Shown here one piece after another: positions 1-13,504 of a DNA stretch of 64,000 nt. This stretch comes from Diploscapter coronatus (lineage: Eukaryota > Nematoda > Chromadorea > Rhabditida > Rhabditidae), in contig OZ038422.1 in the NCBI GenBank assembly GCA_964036155.1, forward strand, positions 36,727,201 through 36,791,200, written 5' to 3'. The translations under genes were made by a program, and so were the position numbers. A model generated the notes under the pieces. That model was not told the origin of the DNA, ran no database searches, and worked only from the letters and a program-made list of their open reading frames with translations. The first letter of the stretch is position 1. Each line of letters begins with the position of its first letter.

Positions 1-3000
1 TTGCTGATTGCTGCTGTTTGAATCCTTACCCTGGCTTTGAATGGATGAATGCTCGTTTTTGTACGTTCTCGTCCAATGGATAGCCATTCTCTACGATGAT
101 TTTGTATATTTGTTATTATTGGAAACGGCTCTTTGCAGTGGTCTGCGGGCTGTGGGCAGTTGTGTTTCTATTCGTTCTGTTGGCTGTGTGGCTGTGGCCG
201 TGCGGGGCTTGGTTTCAGGCATTCAGCCTAGTACCGCGTACCATGATGTGCCGAGCATAGAGATGTCAACAGAGCTACATGTGAGGGGGGAGAAGAAGAG
301 AAAGGCTGAATGTGAAATGTGAATGAACAGAGAAAGAAAAGAGATAGATAATACACAGATACAGAGAAACATTGCAATAGAAATAGAAAATTGATCATTT
401 CGTACAATAGCATCAAAACGGATAAACTATCTATAGTTTTTCATTTTCATAGTTCTGTTAAACCTAAACTACATACAAATTGAGAGCTGTGAATACACTA
501 TTACACTATTGCCAAAGGAGATAAATTATATCTGATGAAAAAGCAAATACATTTCAGCAGCAATGTATTCGCAACCCAAAATGAATCTATATTATAAAAT
601 ATAGTTGAAAGCACGAGAACGGCAGGCGATTCCAAGTGATCATGACTAAATAGGCAGTCAAAAGTCGGCTTCCGCACCGCGCAACTTTCGCCTTCCCTGG
701 TCGTTCTCGCATTTCCATACTATCTGCCCAACTTGTTCATGGTTCAGACGAGTTTGACCGCGTTCCTTGCCTTTCTTCCCCCTTTCTCCTTTCTTCCTCC
801 CATCTGACCACTCTCCTCGTCGCTCTTCCACTCTTCAATTCGAGAATTTCACGTTATCTCTTCCTCTCGGGGCAAAATAACGATGCATAAACAACAACGC
901 GTGCTTTTGCTACATTTCGAATGGTCGCTAAATGATAGGCAGACAGACAGACAGGCAGACCGAATGACTGAAGGCAGTTGTTTTGCTGAAGCCGAACGAA
1001 CGAGAGACTCGACTCTTCATTATTATTATTGCAATGTTGTTAAAATGTTGTCACTGGTTCGTGACTTTCTTCAGAAATGAGGAAACGAGCCCATTTAATT
1101 GTTGTTTTTCACGAACTGCCAGCCAACCTTTTCTGCTTAATTTATCGTGGTTTCACTTATGATCGAGAATAAATAAGCCGTACGGTTTCGACTATTCGTC
1201 TACTTAGCGACTTATTGCTTGAAGATCAGGTTCGCTCGACTCGATGATTAGAAACACAAACGCGTTTCTCATTGTTTTGAAGCTCTTCGAATTTATTGTT
1301 TTTGAATTTTCTCAGATAATTCCTTGCCATTTAGGCGCTTAACGATCAACAATATTTCTCGATCTTTGAATAATAAAATGTGCTTGAAAAGTGTCATCAG
1401 TCAGTGGAGTTTAGTGCTATTGATAAAAATGCGAGTAGCGAATGGACTCCGATTGGCAGTGACGCAGAGTTCTTTTTTGAGAAGATCTCTGGTCAGCTGC
1501 ATGGCAGATATAAAATAAGAATGGAATGAAACGGATAACTGAATGAGTGAGTGCGAGAATAGCCATAACTTGGAAAACAATTCTACACATTGAGTTTGAA
1601 GTCTCGAATTGTGAATGTTTTCGAGGATCAGAGGATCAGGGCTCAGTACGAAGCCATGTGCCAGGCGGTGAGACTCATGTGAATTGCTTATGAAGTCCTG
1701 CTTTAGGGGCTATTGCGTTCCATGTTTATACTTTTTGCCCAGGTGTTTCTGAGTAAATTAGAAAGAAAAATATGAAGAATAGATTTTGGAAGTGGAAATT
1801 GTTCAAAGTTTATCATCTGTCATATCCTCTTTTCTATCACTTTTAAGCTAACCCTCATGAAGTCCTACTTTAGGGCCATTGCATTGCATGCTTATATTTC
1901 ATATCCTCACTCAGTCCTGTTCATTAATGAAGGCTTCTTGTCTGCGGAACTTTTGCAGATTTCGATTATTTTTAACAGAAGTGCGTCTGAAATATTTGGA
2001 GTATTTCTTCGCAATGCATATATTTTGGGAGTAAAATAGGCGTGGTAGGCCTTCGTTGATGAACATGACTATGTGGTTCTAGGATCCTAAATTTCTCAGG
2101 TTTGCGAGTAAATTTGGGAGGAAAAAAATGAAAATCCATTGAATTAGAGTTTGAAAGTGAGTTAAATAAAAATTCACTTTTCACAGCTCTGAAGTCTCTT
2201 CGTGAAAATCAGCTTCTTACTCAACCATTCTACACGCATTTCATCATCATTTCTCTTCCTATGCCATTGGCCAGTTCCCTTCATTTCCACATTGCCCCTT
2301 CAGCCTGTTTACATCGGCATGTTTCGAGGTTAAAGCACACAAATATAGCCGTGTTTATGGGACGAAATGTTCGGAGAGCAGGTTGAGTAACATAACTAAC
2401 AAAACTAACAGAAGTAATCAACTCAGAACTCAAAAATGAACGAGAAAAACAGAAACAACACAGCATTGAAGGGGAGCGATTTATGATTCGAGCCATAGAA
2501 AATGTATGTTCTATTTCTGCACTCTATGCCTGCACTTTTGCTCTATCACGCAGTTGCAACTGCAATGGAATAGGCAGATAATTTCCCTTTGGAATGAGCG
2601 AAGAAGTGTCTGATGGTCAATGAACGAAAAAGGAAAAAGGGGAAAAGGAATAGAAAATGAACCTGGAAAACAGAAAAGCAGACAAACAAAACAAAGGTGA
2701 AACGGACAAAACCAATGGAGAAAAGTGAGGAGTGAATAATTGCAGGAGCAATTGAATTCATAGAAGAAAATAGAAAGCATCACAAGAAAATGAAAACAAG
2801 ATTGAGAATGAAATGTGCGCGTGAGTAATGCAGAAGGAGAATGCCGAAAATGGACGGAATCAGACAGAGGCAGATTACGAAACGAGTGGCACGGGACTCG
2901 AATAGAGCACGAAGAGCTAGAGCTACTGGGAATGACCGAGGATTTCGCAAATATGGACGGGTAATTAGAAATGGAATAATTCACAGATCAATGCATAAAC

Positions 3001-3743
3001 AATAACGAAAAAAATGGCAATGATGAAATAGTTGCAAAAATGTATTAGCACCCTCAAAATAACAAGAAATGTGTGTTTACGAGATAAGTTTTTAACAAAA
3101 AATAGATTTAGAAAATGATTATGAAATGTTTCAATTTTGCTATTATCACTCCTCTAAAATAATGTAAAAACGGTCAATTTTAGCTAGGAAAAATGCAATG
3201 ATTCGACTAAAGGCAGATAACTAACGAGTAAATATAGAAAAAAAAATGTCTATTACAAAGAGTTGCGATTGAATAGAGAAAGTGAGCGTTCTCTGAGCAG
3301 CTGAAGTAAAACCGCTAATAAGCAATGATCTCCGCCTAAAACAGAAACAGAAATAAGCAGGAAGAGGATGAGGGAAGTCGAATAGATGAAGCAGAGCAGA
3401 CAAGCAGACGTGCGAATGGACAACTCAATGAGCTCGAAGAGCTGCATGAAAAGACCACAAAGTTTATATCCCCTTCCTCTTTCCTTCCTTGGCGGAAGCG
3501 GGAAAGGTATTCCTCTAGAAGGATTATGAGCGAGATAAGGACATTCACACGAAATACCAAAAAGTAGATGGTAATGAAAATAACAGCGAGAATTGCAATA
3601 ACGTGAAAGCAGATAGAAGTGAGACGAAAAAACGCACTTTGCGAAAGTTCAACCCGAGGGCATAAGGGAGAATGAGGAGCAGAAACGAAATAGAAAAACG
3701 AGCAGAGAAATGGGAAAAAATAAATGGTCACTTGATATTTCAT

Positions 3744-3827
3744 ATTTCGTTTTGATAGAAAATAAGTAATTTCGTTTTTTATAGAAAATAAGTAATTTCG
3801 TTTTGATAGAAAACAAGTAATTGCGTG
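3744..3827. repeat. Short tandem repeat, about 3 copies of 27 bp
   Basis: Three consecutive copies of a unit reading TTTCGTTTTGATAGAAAATA then AGTAA lie head to tail. The middle copy has TTTTTTAT in place of TTTTGAT and the last has AACAAG in place of AATAAG. It is a minisatellite-like local duplication in non-coding DNA. Confidence 0.7.
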
Positions 3828-6800
3828 GGTCCTTTAATAAAAAGTTCGAAAATCATCCTCATATTGTTATAAACAATTATCAGCTTCATGCAAATATCAC
3901 GTTGGAAACAACAGAATAAGTTATGATAAAATTAATGTGCAAATGAGTTTTAAATGAGGCTGAATTTCTCAGTGATATCTCCCTGCTAACCAGCAGTGTC
4001 CAGTTCTCTCCACCCCTCAGGCCTGTTTGTGCAGGTCTTCTCTTCTCCTCTGACCAGTCCATTCCTCGATTCCTTCTTTTTGCTCCAAAAATGGGCGTGG
4101 TTTCTTAGTCTCTTTCTTCTGTAATATTTGTGATAACAACACGTTTTTTCGTTCGTTCAACTCTGGCTCTTTTTTGTTTTCTATCTAGTTTACTCGGAAA
4201 GGGTAGTGGAGAGATTGCTTGTTGGTTGGAGATATGGAGATATGTATAAATAGTTTCTCCATCTCTAACTCGACTGCCTACTGCTTTGACTATAGTCATT
4301 CGGCTTTCCTCTTTTCGCTTTCATTTCCTTTTTTAGATAGCCTGATACAGAACGGCACCGGCCTGGCCTCGCAGCGCTACTGCTGCTGGCCAGCGAGTGG
4401 ACTGCGGTCTGCGTGGTTGTGGCTGTGCAGGTTAGCACAGGGATAGCAGGACGGATCCCTTGGAACGCGGCGTGAAATGTGAAATGACTGGCAAAATAGC
4501 TCAAATGCAAAACATGGCCTAAAGGCTGAAGACTGAAAGACTAAAGGCTCATAAATAACCTCTTTTCCCATTTATGAGAATTGCCTAATTACTTCCCTGA
4601 ATGTACGGACAATTCATAGCTAGAATTAAAATAAAAGCAAACATTGAATTTGTAACTGAAACACACACACAAAATGAAGTTTATTATGTGTAAAGCTAAA
4701 AACTAAAAATAATAGCGACTGTACGATATAGCAAATGGATGATGTCATTTACTTGAGTATTGCGGTTTCTCATTTTCTCATTTGTATTCTTTCAGTTCTG
4801 TTAGTTTCTCACTGCCCTCTGGCTATTCCCTTTCTTCACTTCCCTTTTCTTTCTTCCCTCCGGCAACAATTTCCTTGCTCATTCGTCTTCTGAATCATCA
4901 CCGTTCCGCGCATCGAGCATCCCGAATCTGCACAAAAGTGACGTCGATTTGCGAAGACTGCACATTTTCATTCGAAAGCATACAAAGAAATGGGAAAACT
5001 GAAAATGATGTCAGAACCAAAGCCAAATTGGTCAAAATATCATCGAATTTGATCAAATTCCTTCGAGTTTATGCTTCATATTAGTTTCGGAAACAATTGT
5101 ATTCTTCTCAAAAATTCGTAATTCCAAGCCTCATATTCCCATTTTATTAAATTTGTATTTCAATAACAAAATGAATCACATTTTATTTCCATTTCAATTT
5201 CGAAACATTGCTATTGAATCCAATTCATGCGATTATTTCTCTGTATCTCTCGATTGTTATTTCGAGCGCAGAATGTGATTCTCTGACTATATATTGCCGA
5301 TCTACATAACATAGCGAGGAGATAGATCCTCTCTGCAGTCCGCAGTCCGGTGCTGTGGCTGGACTGGCACTACCTAGGACGGCGAGCCCTCTGCTCCTGT
5401 TCCAAACAGCCACTGACTCTAGCTGTCTTTTCCTACCCTGCGTCTCTGCCTCCAGTCAAAATCTCCCCCATCAGCTATTTTTGCTCTGCAACAGCCAAGC
5501 ACGGGGTAACAATGCAAAAGAATGAAAAATGAAGAGAAGATAGCCAACCAAATAGCTAGAAGAAGAAGAAGAAGCAGAATGATATTAGAAAACAAGATCA
5601 ACACAGAAGAGCAAAGATACAAATGATGCAAATTCGAAAGGGGTTGATAATAGACACATTATTATTATTTTTAAACATTTGAGAATCATATGTAACACCT
5701 GCAAGTTGATAATGTAAAATTAGACAGCATTATTTGTTGAACGAAATAAATAGCGAAGTTAATTTGATTTTTTTTATTATCGAGCTTAACCAAAGAAGGT
5801 GAGTTCATACTTTTTGACGTCAAGTAAAGTGCCAAAAGTGTGTTTATGTGTAGTTCTTTGGCATCGATGAAAAACGTATAAAATTGGCATGTAAAATCGC
5901 TTAACATTGACTTGATATCAGAAAGTATGAAGCGTCCAGAAGGCGATTTTAGATGAAGGTACAAAATTTTGCATGCTTGATACATAATTTTTTAAATTTA
6001 TTATCATAAATATCAATAGTTTTTTTTTAATGAAACTACTAGATCATTTATATTTCATCAATTTTTTCATACCTTTGCAGAGAAATATCTATGAAGTTCT
6101 TTCAAAAATGCAAACACCTTGCAGTGATAGGAATAGTTGAATGCATCTTTTACTAATTTTATAGTGTACCGAAATTTTCACGTTAGCTCTAAGAAGCTCA
6201 TTTGATTAATCATGGATGGTGGTCTCTATTTCAGATATGTTCAAACAAACCCTCCCAAGTTGATGACAGGCTATACATTCATCTCTAAGACTCCCCTATC
6301 TTCTCTGATTTTGATGAATTTGGTTCAAAATCTTTTTGCACTGTCGGCATATCTTTAATAATCTACAATAATATAATGTAATCTGCAGGTACGAAGCAAA
6401 ACCAAGCGATATAGGAGGATATGTGGTCCCTGTCCGTTCTTAGACTAATATGATGGATTGAGATAAACTGGGGACTATCACCACAAGACGGGGCTCTTCT
6501 GATCGGATTCGAGGGGATTGGGGGAATGAGCTCAGGCAAATCGTCAAATCGGGCTACACCAAATGGCTCGAAGCCCGTGATCGAGACATAAACCTACGGC
6601 TCTGTAGCTTTTCGTCTTATTCAATCCAGCCTCGCCTGGCACCGTCTTGTCGTCTTTGTTGTCACCGAGAATGGACGCATGAATGATTATTCATCGGATA
6701 TCGTCTCAAAACTCTAATCACGTTTGGATTCAGTAACCGCTGAAATAGAAAATATCATGTGGCGACTATGATAATGAATTTATAAATGTGAATAATTCTC

Positions 6801-7689
6801 GATGTTTTCTTTGTGAATTTGAAGTAAAAAATTCGATGAATAAATCAGGGATATCAGCTTCATTTTCCAAGTCGAACAAAATTAAAAATTAAACCTCGTC
6901 TTTTATAGATATTCACAGTAAATAGTGAAAATTAAGAAGGCATACAGGATGTGCCATAAATATCAACGACATTTTTAAAGTTTTAAAATTCGGTATCTTT
7001 ATCCAACAATTATCGATTTTTTTGTATTTACTAATAGAATCGAATCGGATTCATACTAAATCCCAATCCAAAATTTCCAGATACAGCATGATTTAGTCTG
7101 GTTTTCGAAACTATCTTGAAATTTCTAATTTCGAAATGGCCGCAGTTCTGAGCCCATGGATAGACAACTTAATGAATTCTTGAAAATTTTACACCTGATA
7201 ATCATTTTTGAGAAAATTTCTGATAAATCAACCAAATTCGGGCTGTTTTCTTCAATTTACGATAAAGCATTCCAATCTCAATAATTCCCAACTTGAGCGT
7301 GTGAAAATTATCTTTCAAAACGAATGAAAATGGTCATAGAATAATTCTTAAATTTTCATGAAAAAATCTGGATCGTACATTATCAGAATCTATTTCATAG
7401 CCTCGTGAAAGTCGTCACTGACATTTATGGTACACTCTATATGAATAATGCATGAAAATCTTTTAATTTCAAATTTAATAGATGATTTTATGCATAACAC
7501 GTTTATTTACGTGCAACAACAATATCGAAGAAGAGTTTTTACAAACTCTAATAATAATAATAAAGCCATGGAAAGAATAAAAGCATGAAAAAGATTACAA
7601 ACGAAAATTGGGCGGAATGACAATCTAAATAGAAGGGAAATCGAATAATAATAAACAGATAAGCGATAATATAGGAGAAGCAGAGCTGG

Positions 7690-7890
7690 ATGAAATTTCT
7701 GGTACGAGATTCTCGCTCGTTCTCTGCTCAACGCAAGCCCTTCACTCTTTCTGCCCTTTCTCGTTTCTCTAAATTTCGCGTCGTAGCGAAAACGAAACGA
7801 AATTTCGATGGGCGAGAAAAGGGAGAAAGAGTGTGGAGCGAGTGCACACGAAGAGCAGAAAAAGAGAATTACTCTCGTTCCCGAAATTTC
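7690..7890. repeat. Fold-back (inverted repeat) element, about 200 bp
   Basis: The block starting CACTCTTTCTGCCCTTTCTC near 7744 is followed about 45 bp later by its imperfect reverse complement, ending GGGAGAAAGAGTG near 7834. The inner arms end in AAATTTCG and CGAAATTT. Weaker outer pairing involves the two AGCAGAGAA/AGAGCAGAA stretches. No transposase is encoded. It may be a MITE relic or a transcribed hairpin. Confidence 0.5.
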
Positions 7891-8154
7891 GTCCAGCACT
7901 GATAGAGTAGGAAAATGAGTAGATAAAGAGAGAAGAATAAGATAATCCTACAGTAGGAATATTGTTACCGCTGAGGAAATTGCTAGTTACTGCGTAAAAG
8001 AAAACTGACTGAGTAATGTATCTTTAAGTGAGGAACTAATAACTAAATAAAACGAACCAACTAAAGGGAAATAATAACGAACAAAGAATAAAAAGAGATG
8101 CTAGTGTTTAACCCATTGCATCAACTGCCAGATTTGTCGGTTCTCTCGAGTCAA

Positions 8155-11100
8155 TCAGTAATAGCCTCCAGTGCGGCCTCCTCTTCTGGACTGGGGTGCA
8201 GCCCAACCATATCCCTGCTCTTCCTTGTCTCCATATCCCTCGTTGTATCTCGACGGATAATCATCGTAGTCTGAAACTTCGTTAAAGTTAATGGCGAGGA
8301 GTAACTTTCTTCTCAACAAATGACTCGTTTGAAATGTCGAATGAAATAGTACAAGTTTATGCTTCCATAAAAACTGAAATTTTGATCTCTGATTATGTTG
8401 AGCTTCAATCACAAATAAGGCTAATTTGCAGTTCTTTACTTAAAAAATAAAACTGCAATTTTTCGATAATAATAATAATAATAAAATCACAGTATTCCCA
8501 ACAAGGCGGTTTTTTAGAAAATGAATATTTTAAATTTGACCAGAGTCATAGTTCCGACCTCCACCATACGTGTTCCCATAGCCAAATCCGTTGTTGCCTC
8601 CAGAGCCAGAAGAGGCCTTATAGCCAGGCACGGGTTTGAACGGCTGGCGGCGCATCGCGAACGGAGCATCGTTCGGCTTGAACAGCTCGATGTATCTGAA
8701 AATGCAGTGATGGAATGAATGAAGGTATTGAGAAAAACTTGGTAAGTCTATTATTTGAAAAGAAATTAAGAACATGAATTGATTTCTTAATTTGAACGAA
8801 AATATGTCGTTCAAAGTAGTCAAAGGCCCCATAAAATATACCTGGACAAGAAGAGTAGAAGTCTTCTTTAAAGTAAGTAAATTTCATAATTTTTGGAATG
8901 ATATTATTGCAGAGAAAGAATTTAAAAAATGACATAATATTTAAAAATGGTCACCTCCATCCCATCTTCTGATTGTTCTTCTCCATTGCTTGATCGACCT
9001 CTTTCGCAGCAGAGAACTCGATCATTCCGTCTCCCGAAAGTCTGCCCTCATTGTTATAGCCCAGCTGAAATTTCCCCATTGAATAAACTCATCAAACGGA
9101 TTTATCAGTCTCAATGAAAAAAAATTTAAAAGTGAAGAAGAAGGGATAATTCTTTCTTCTGAGCAATCAAGACATTAGAATTAAGTGTCTAGTTGTTTTC
9201 AGTGATTCGAGGAGCAAAATCAATTCTGATCTGTCAAAGATTGAACATATTATCTAAAGTGAACCCTAGAGGATAGCAAGACTACCTTGATGTCCATAAT
9301 GTTGAGGCCTTCGAAGAACTCCTCCAGCATCCGCGCGTTCACGTCGAACGGCAGACCGCGCAGATACAACTGACAGTATCAGATTATTATTTTGTTCAAA
9401 TTATGCACCGTTTACCGTGCTTTCAGTGGGGACGGCTTCCTTGGGAGCAGATGAAAAGCCTCCATAGTCGTTGTAATTCGACCCACCATAACCAGGAGTA
9501 GGACGGCCACGCTGGCCGCGAGCGGGAGGCACGTTGTAGGGCGCAGGGCGGGAATAGTTGTAGCCGCCCCAATCATTGTAGCTGAAATGAAATCTTTGAA
9601 CGATAATCACGGATTCTATAAACCTTCACATTCAACGCATATCATTTTCACGAATGAGTGATATGCGTTGACAGAAGAAAAACATCTATTTTTGGAAATG
9701 GGAAACTCCCCAGATCTGTCGTCGGGCTTTAAAGCGAGGGAGTGCAGACATAAGAGAGAAATAAAGAGCCGGTGACAAGGCTGTGGCAAATTCAGATGGC
9801 GAAATGGGACTTCTTGGAAAGTGGGTCAATTTGAAGACCGGTAATTTGGATAACACATACAGTAAGCCTATTTACAGCCGTTATTCTTCCTCAGAACCTC
9901 AAAGTTTAAAGAGCTTCGAGATAAATGAAATGATGATTAAAAACGAGGAAAATGTCGATAAACTCGAAACTTTCTCAATTTTTCATGAGGTGATTAAAAT
10001 GAGATATTTTATCATTTTCATAGGAAATAAGAGAACAATTTACCCTCCATGTCCGCTTCCCGAATTGCCATATTTGCCTCCATAGTCGTTGTTGGGATAG
10101 GAGCCGCCTCTGCCACCACCGCCCCTCATGTTGGGGGGACTGGTCTGCATGCGGCCAGAAGAGATGATCGAGGGAATGCCCGATCGGAGCATCCCGTTGT
10201 TCTCGAATTCCTCCTGCGAAGAGCGGAACACCTCGATGTATCTGCAAATCAGTCAATCATCCCCATTCCTCCACACTCAATTCCACCAGTCCAGCCCAGC
10301 TACATGGAATTCACTAATAAACACTACCCATAACGCATTAATGAGCGAATACCGTCGAATAAATCAGACAATCGACCTGCTAGAAATGGAAATACAAGCG
10401 ACAGGGAGGGAAATGAATTAGAAGAAAAAAGCAAGAGAGGGCAAACAAGAACTATTTTAGGAAGAGAATTCTCATTTGCTTTATTTTTTTTAAATGAAAT
10501 TTTACAACTGTTTTTTTTTTAATTTTAGTAATAACTTGACATTCATGGCATATCTCTGTCACTCATATTTTATCTCTGCTAGGTCAAAATGGGCCATTGC
10601 GTTGTCGTTTGACTGACTGACTGACTGTCTGGCTGAAATCGTGTAAAAGTGCCATCGCCCCCACCTGCTTCCGATATTTTTCTTGTTATATGTCAATGCA
10701 TTGGCCCCATCTTTTCCCGTAGCAAAGCGTACATAGGCTTCCCCCGTGCTACGGCCCGTGGAATTCCGAGGGATCTTGACAGCCACCAAGTCCAACCCTG
10801 CATAATAATTTGATACTCAAAAATCATTCTCCCTGAATGAGTCATCATTCCTGTCCATTTCCCGCAACAACAACACCATTTACGGATTTTCTCTCAACAC
10901 ATGAAAGATTTGGAAGTGTGGACATCGTTCAAAACAAAATCAAGAAATGCCAACCTTCGAAAAACTTCTTCACCTCGTCCTCAGTGGCAGAGTAAGGCAG
11001 GCCCCTGAAATAGAAAAATGCTTATTTTTTCACTTTTCTTTCTGACTAATAAAAATTCGATTTTTACAAGAACAAGTACCCCGTTTTCAATCAAATTGGC

Positions 11101-12709
11101 ATCTGGGATTCGAAACCGTATGGCCTTTTTTCTATATTATAACAATTCTATTTAGCTGTTAGAGATAATGCAACATGGAGAGAAATAAACTCATCTGAAG
11201 AAAGAACATAACGCAATACTGATACCGCAGGTATAATTTTTAGCATAGTGAATAACGCGTCTGCTTGTTGCAATCTGACGTGAGCAATGGCTCGGGGAAT
11301 TCATCTCTGCTATGTTTTTGCCAAAAATACTCTCACTTTTCAAAAGAGTGAAAGAAAACAGATCATACGGTTTTGAAAGCCAGGCACCAATTTGATTGAA
11401 ATAACGAGTAGTTATTTGAAAATTTTGAGATGCGTCATGAGATCTGCTATTTTGCAATTGGGAAAGATTTAGTGGTGGCATAGTTTATTAACTTTTATCG
11501 TTTCCATACAAGATACATCATTTTTAGAATTTGTTAATATAGTAGGGAAAAAAAATCCAACCTGAGTCTGACAACCGAGCCCTTGGTGTTGTTCTCGTCG
11601 TCCTGCCCAGGAATGCCTGCAATCTCGCCCTCGTTCATTGCCGTCTTCACATCCGATTCAGTCGCTTCCAGAACTACAAACATTCATTATTCAATGTGAA
11701 TCTTATATTCAAGCTGAAGAATGGTTTTTTTTTTCGATAATTGAAAATGTCTAGAGAAATGTCGCTCCAAAATAATCAGCTTATCTCTAACAGCGCATTC
11801 TGAGATGAAAATCCTCTCTGACCTATTTCGTCTTGTTCTATAGGCTGGATTGTTTTTCAAGGTTTTTGAATTCTACTATAGTGATCTCGAAATGATCAAT
11901 TGTGTTTCTTCCTTTACACTGTCTCTTACCATCGATATATCTGCTGCCCATTTCCTTCTTGTCCAATTCCATGGCCTTGTTCCACTCCTCTAGGCTGTTC
12001 AACTGGCAGAAGCACTCTCCCGATGCACGACCGTCCTCTGTCAGGGTAAAGTAGATCTTTTTCGGGAGGAAGGCTGAAAGTAGCTTATTCATTTGTATTT
12101 TGAAAATTCTGAAATTGTATCAAGAGCAGAAATAAGTGAAAGATAAATTTATGAAGTGCTCAATTTGAATCAGACATACGCAAGAAGTCTTTAAGTTAGA
12201 ATAGAAATATTCGGCAAGTAGCTCATGCGAACGAGATCATAGTCACGAATTTATCATATGAAAGCAAAAATTTACTCTGACAATAAATAATTTAAATACA
12301 AAAATGTCAGCAAGTAAACATTAGATTAGATTGTAAATTCTGATCTAAATCATCCCAGATTTGGTTTGAATTCGAAAACAGACTTAGGGTTTTTCATCGC
12401 AACTGCGATTCGGTGTGGTCGCGGTAGGGAAAATTGAATTGAGCGGCGGTGGCCAAATTTCAGAAAAGTTCCAAGTCTGTTCACAAAATCAGGAAGACAT
12501 GGTAAATTTGAGAGTGGCGAATTCTTCTGGTAATTAGTAATTCTAGTTTTCAAAACCACTTTTATAATTTCTAAAATTCAACCTTTCTCGGCGAAAAAAG
12601 TGTTGACATCCTTGTCGCTGGCCGTGTAGGGCAGGCCGCGCAGCTTCACGTAGATGGCCTGATCGCCGCTCTCGCCAGAGCCTGCCTGGCCATCGTTGCT
12701 ATAGCTCAT
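8155..12709 (-). CDS. sym-2: hnRNP F/H-type RNA-binding protein with three quasi-RRMs (SYM-2-like)
   Basis: Eleven exons join in frame: 12709-12583, 12073-11930, 11673-11562, 11004-10955, 10797-10665, 10241-10044, 9581-9416, 9369-9286, 9064-8955, 8695-8541 and 8270-8155. The product is 464 residues. Three RRMs of the hnRNP F/H (GRSF/fusilli) kind are visible at about residues 20-97, 123-200 and 308-385. Each opens with an RGLPY/RGLPF motif and closes with a SRYI or WRYIE motif. Gly/Tyr/Arg-rich spacers follow RRM2 and RRM3, as in vertebrate hnRNP H. Such proteins bind G-rich RNA in the nucleus and regulate splicing; the C. elegans relative is SYM-2. The start ATG directly precedes SYSNDGQAGSGESGD and RRM1. 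The family assignment is firm; the gene symbol rests on general similarity. Confidence 0.92.
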
Positions 12710-13504
12710 TACTGAAAACGACGAAATTAGCGATTGACAGATTCATTTTTAAAAATAATATAAAAATCGAGACTTCAAAATATTGCCACGATAATAAACG
12801 TGGGGCGGATGGGAGGAGAATCGATGAAGAGCGTAAAACAAAGACAGAGTCGCGTCGCTCCAAATAAAATGAAGGGAAATGAAAAGGGAGGATACGAATT
12901 GCAATAGAAACTAAAAGAAAAGATATTTCAACGATAGTGAAATCGTTCTTGATCAAATCATGTCACTTTCACAATTAACGACTCCTTTTTCTTTCAATAA
13001 ACGTCAATGAACAAAAATGATCACTGACAAAAACAACAACTTGGTAATGAATGAAAATGATCACAATAAGAAGGATGAGAGGATTATAATTGCATAAGAC
13101 GAGAAGATAAATAACAGTGAGGGCAAAGGAAGTGAAATTTGTAACAACAATAATAGAGGAAATGACAGTATAAAAGGATGAGAAGGGAACAAATCCTGGA
13201 ACATTAGAAAGGGTTGGAAAAGAAACAACAATGTAAACAGACCTAGGGAGGAGGACGATCGTCGGAAACCCCTATATATTTTCTTAAGAGTTTTGTATCT
13301 CTAATCAATCAATAACGTAAACGTTCAAGTTTGCGACCTACCTCGCCGTACAAAATTTTCCCTCTGCGACCTACCCCCATAGATTTTTTCGTCTGACGAA
13401 AGTGCTCCCTAGGTCTGATTATGTAAAGGACGGGAAAGGGCAATTTCTCAACACTAGGAAGGTTTAGCAAAATAACTTGCATTAGTCAATGCAGAACAAA
13501 ATGC

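Larger units (their letters stand above)
1..8154. other. Gene-poor AT-rich stretch, no supported coding gene
   Basis: No chain of exons with matching splice phases and protein-like composition could be built on either strand. The longer open frames (for example minus-strand 2511-2984 and 7507-7899) are Ser/Phe/Leu/Cys-rich and follow from long purine/pyrimidine-biased stretches, so I do not call them. The sequence holds C/T-rich blocks near 690-860 and 4000-4350, purine-rich blocks at about 2400-3700, a short tandem repeat near 3744-3827 and a fold-back at 7690-7890. A minus-strand AATAAA at 7501-7506 could be the polyadenylation signal of the hnRNP gene that ends at 8155, which would make its 3' UTR about 650 nt. 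Confidence 0.5.

Noticed and set aside
2511..2984. 157-codon minus-strand open frame rich in Ser, Phe, Leu and Cys
   Set aside because: It lies in a long purine-biased stretch where such frames arise by composition; there is no domain, signal or splice partner, and overlapping frames are open too.
6380..6720. Relatively GC-rich stretch that might be a structured RNA or exon
   Set aside because: No tRNA box B, no splice-consistent frame and no clear fold; nothing specific can be supported.
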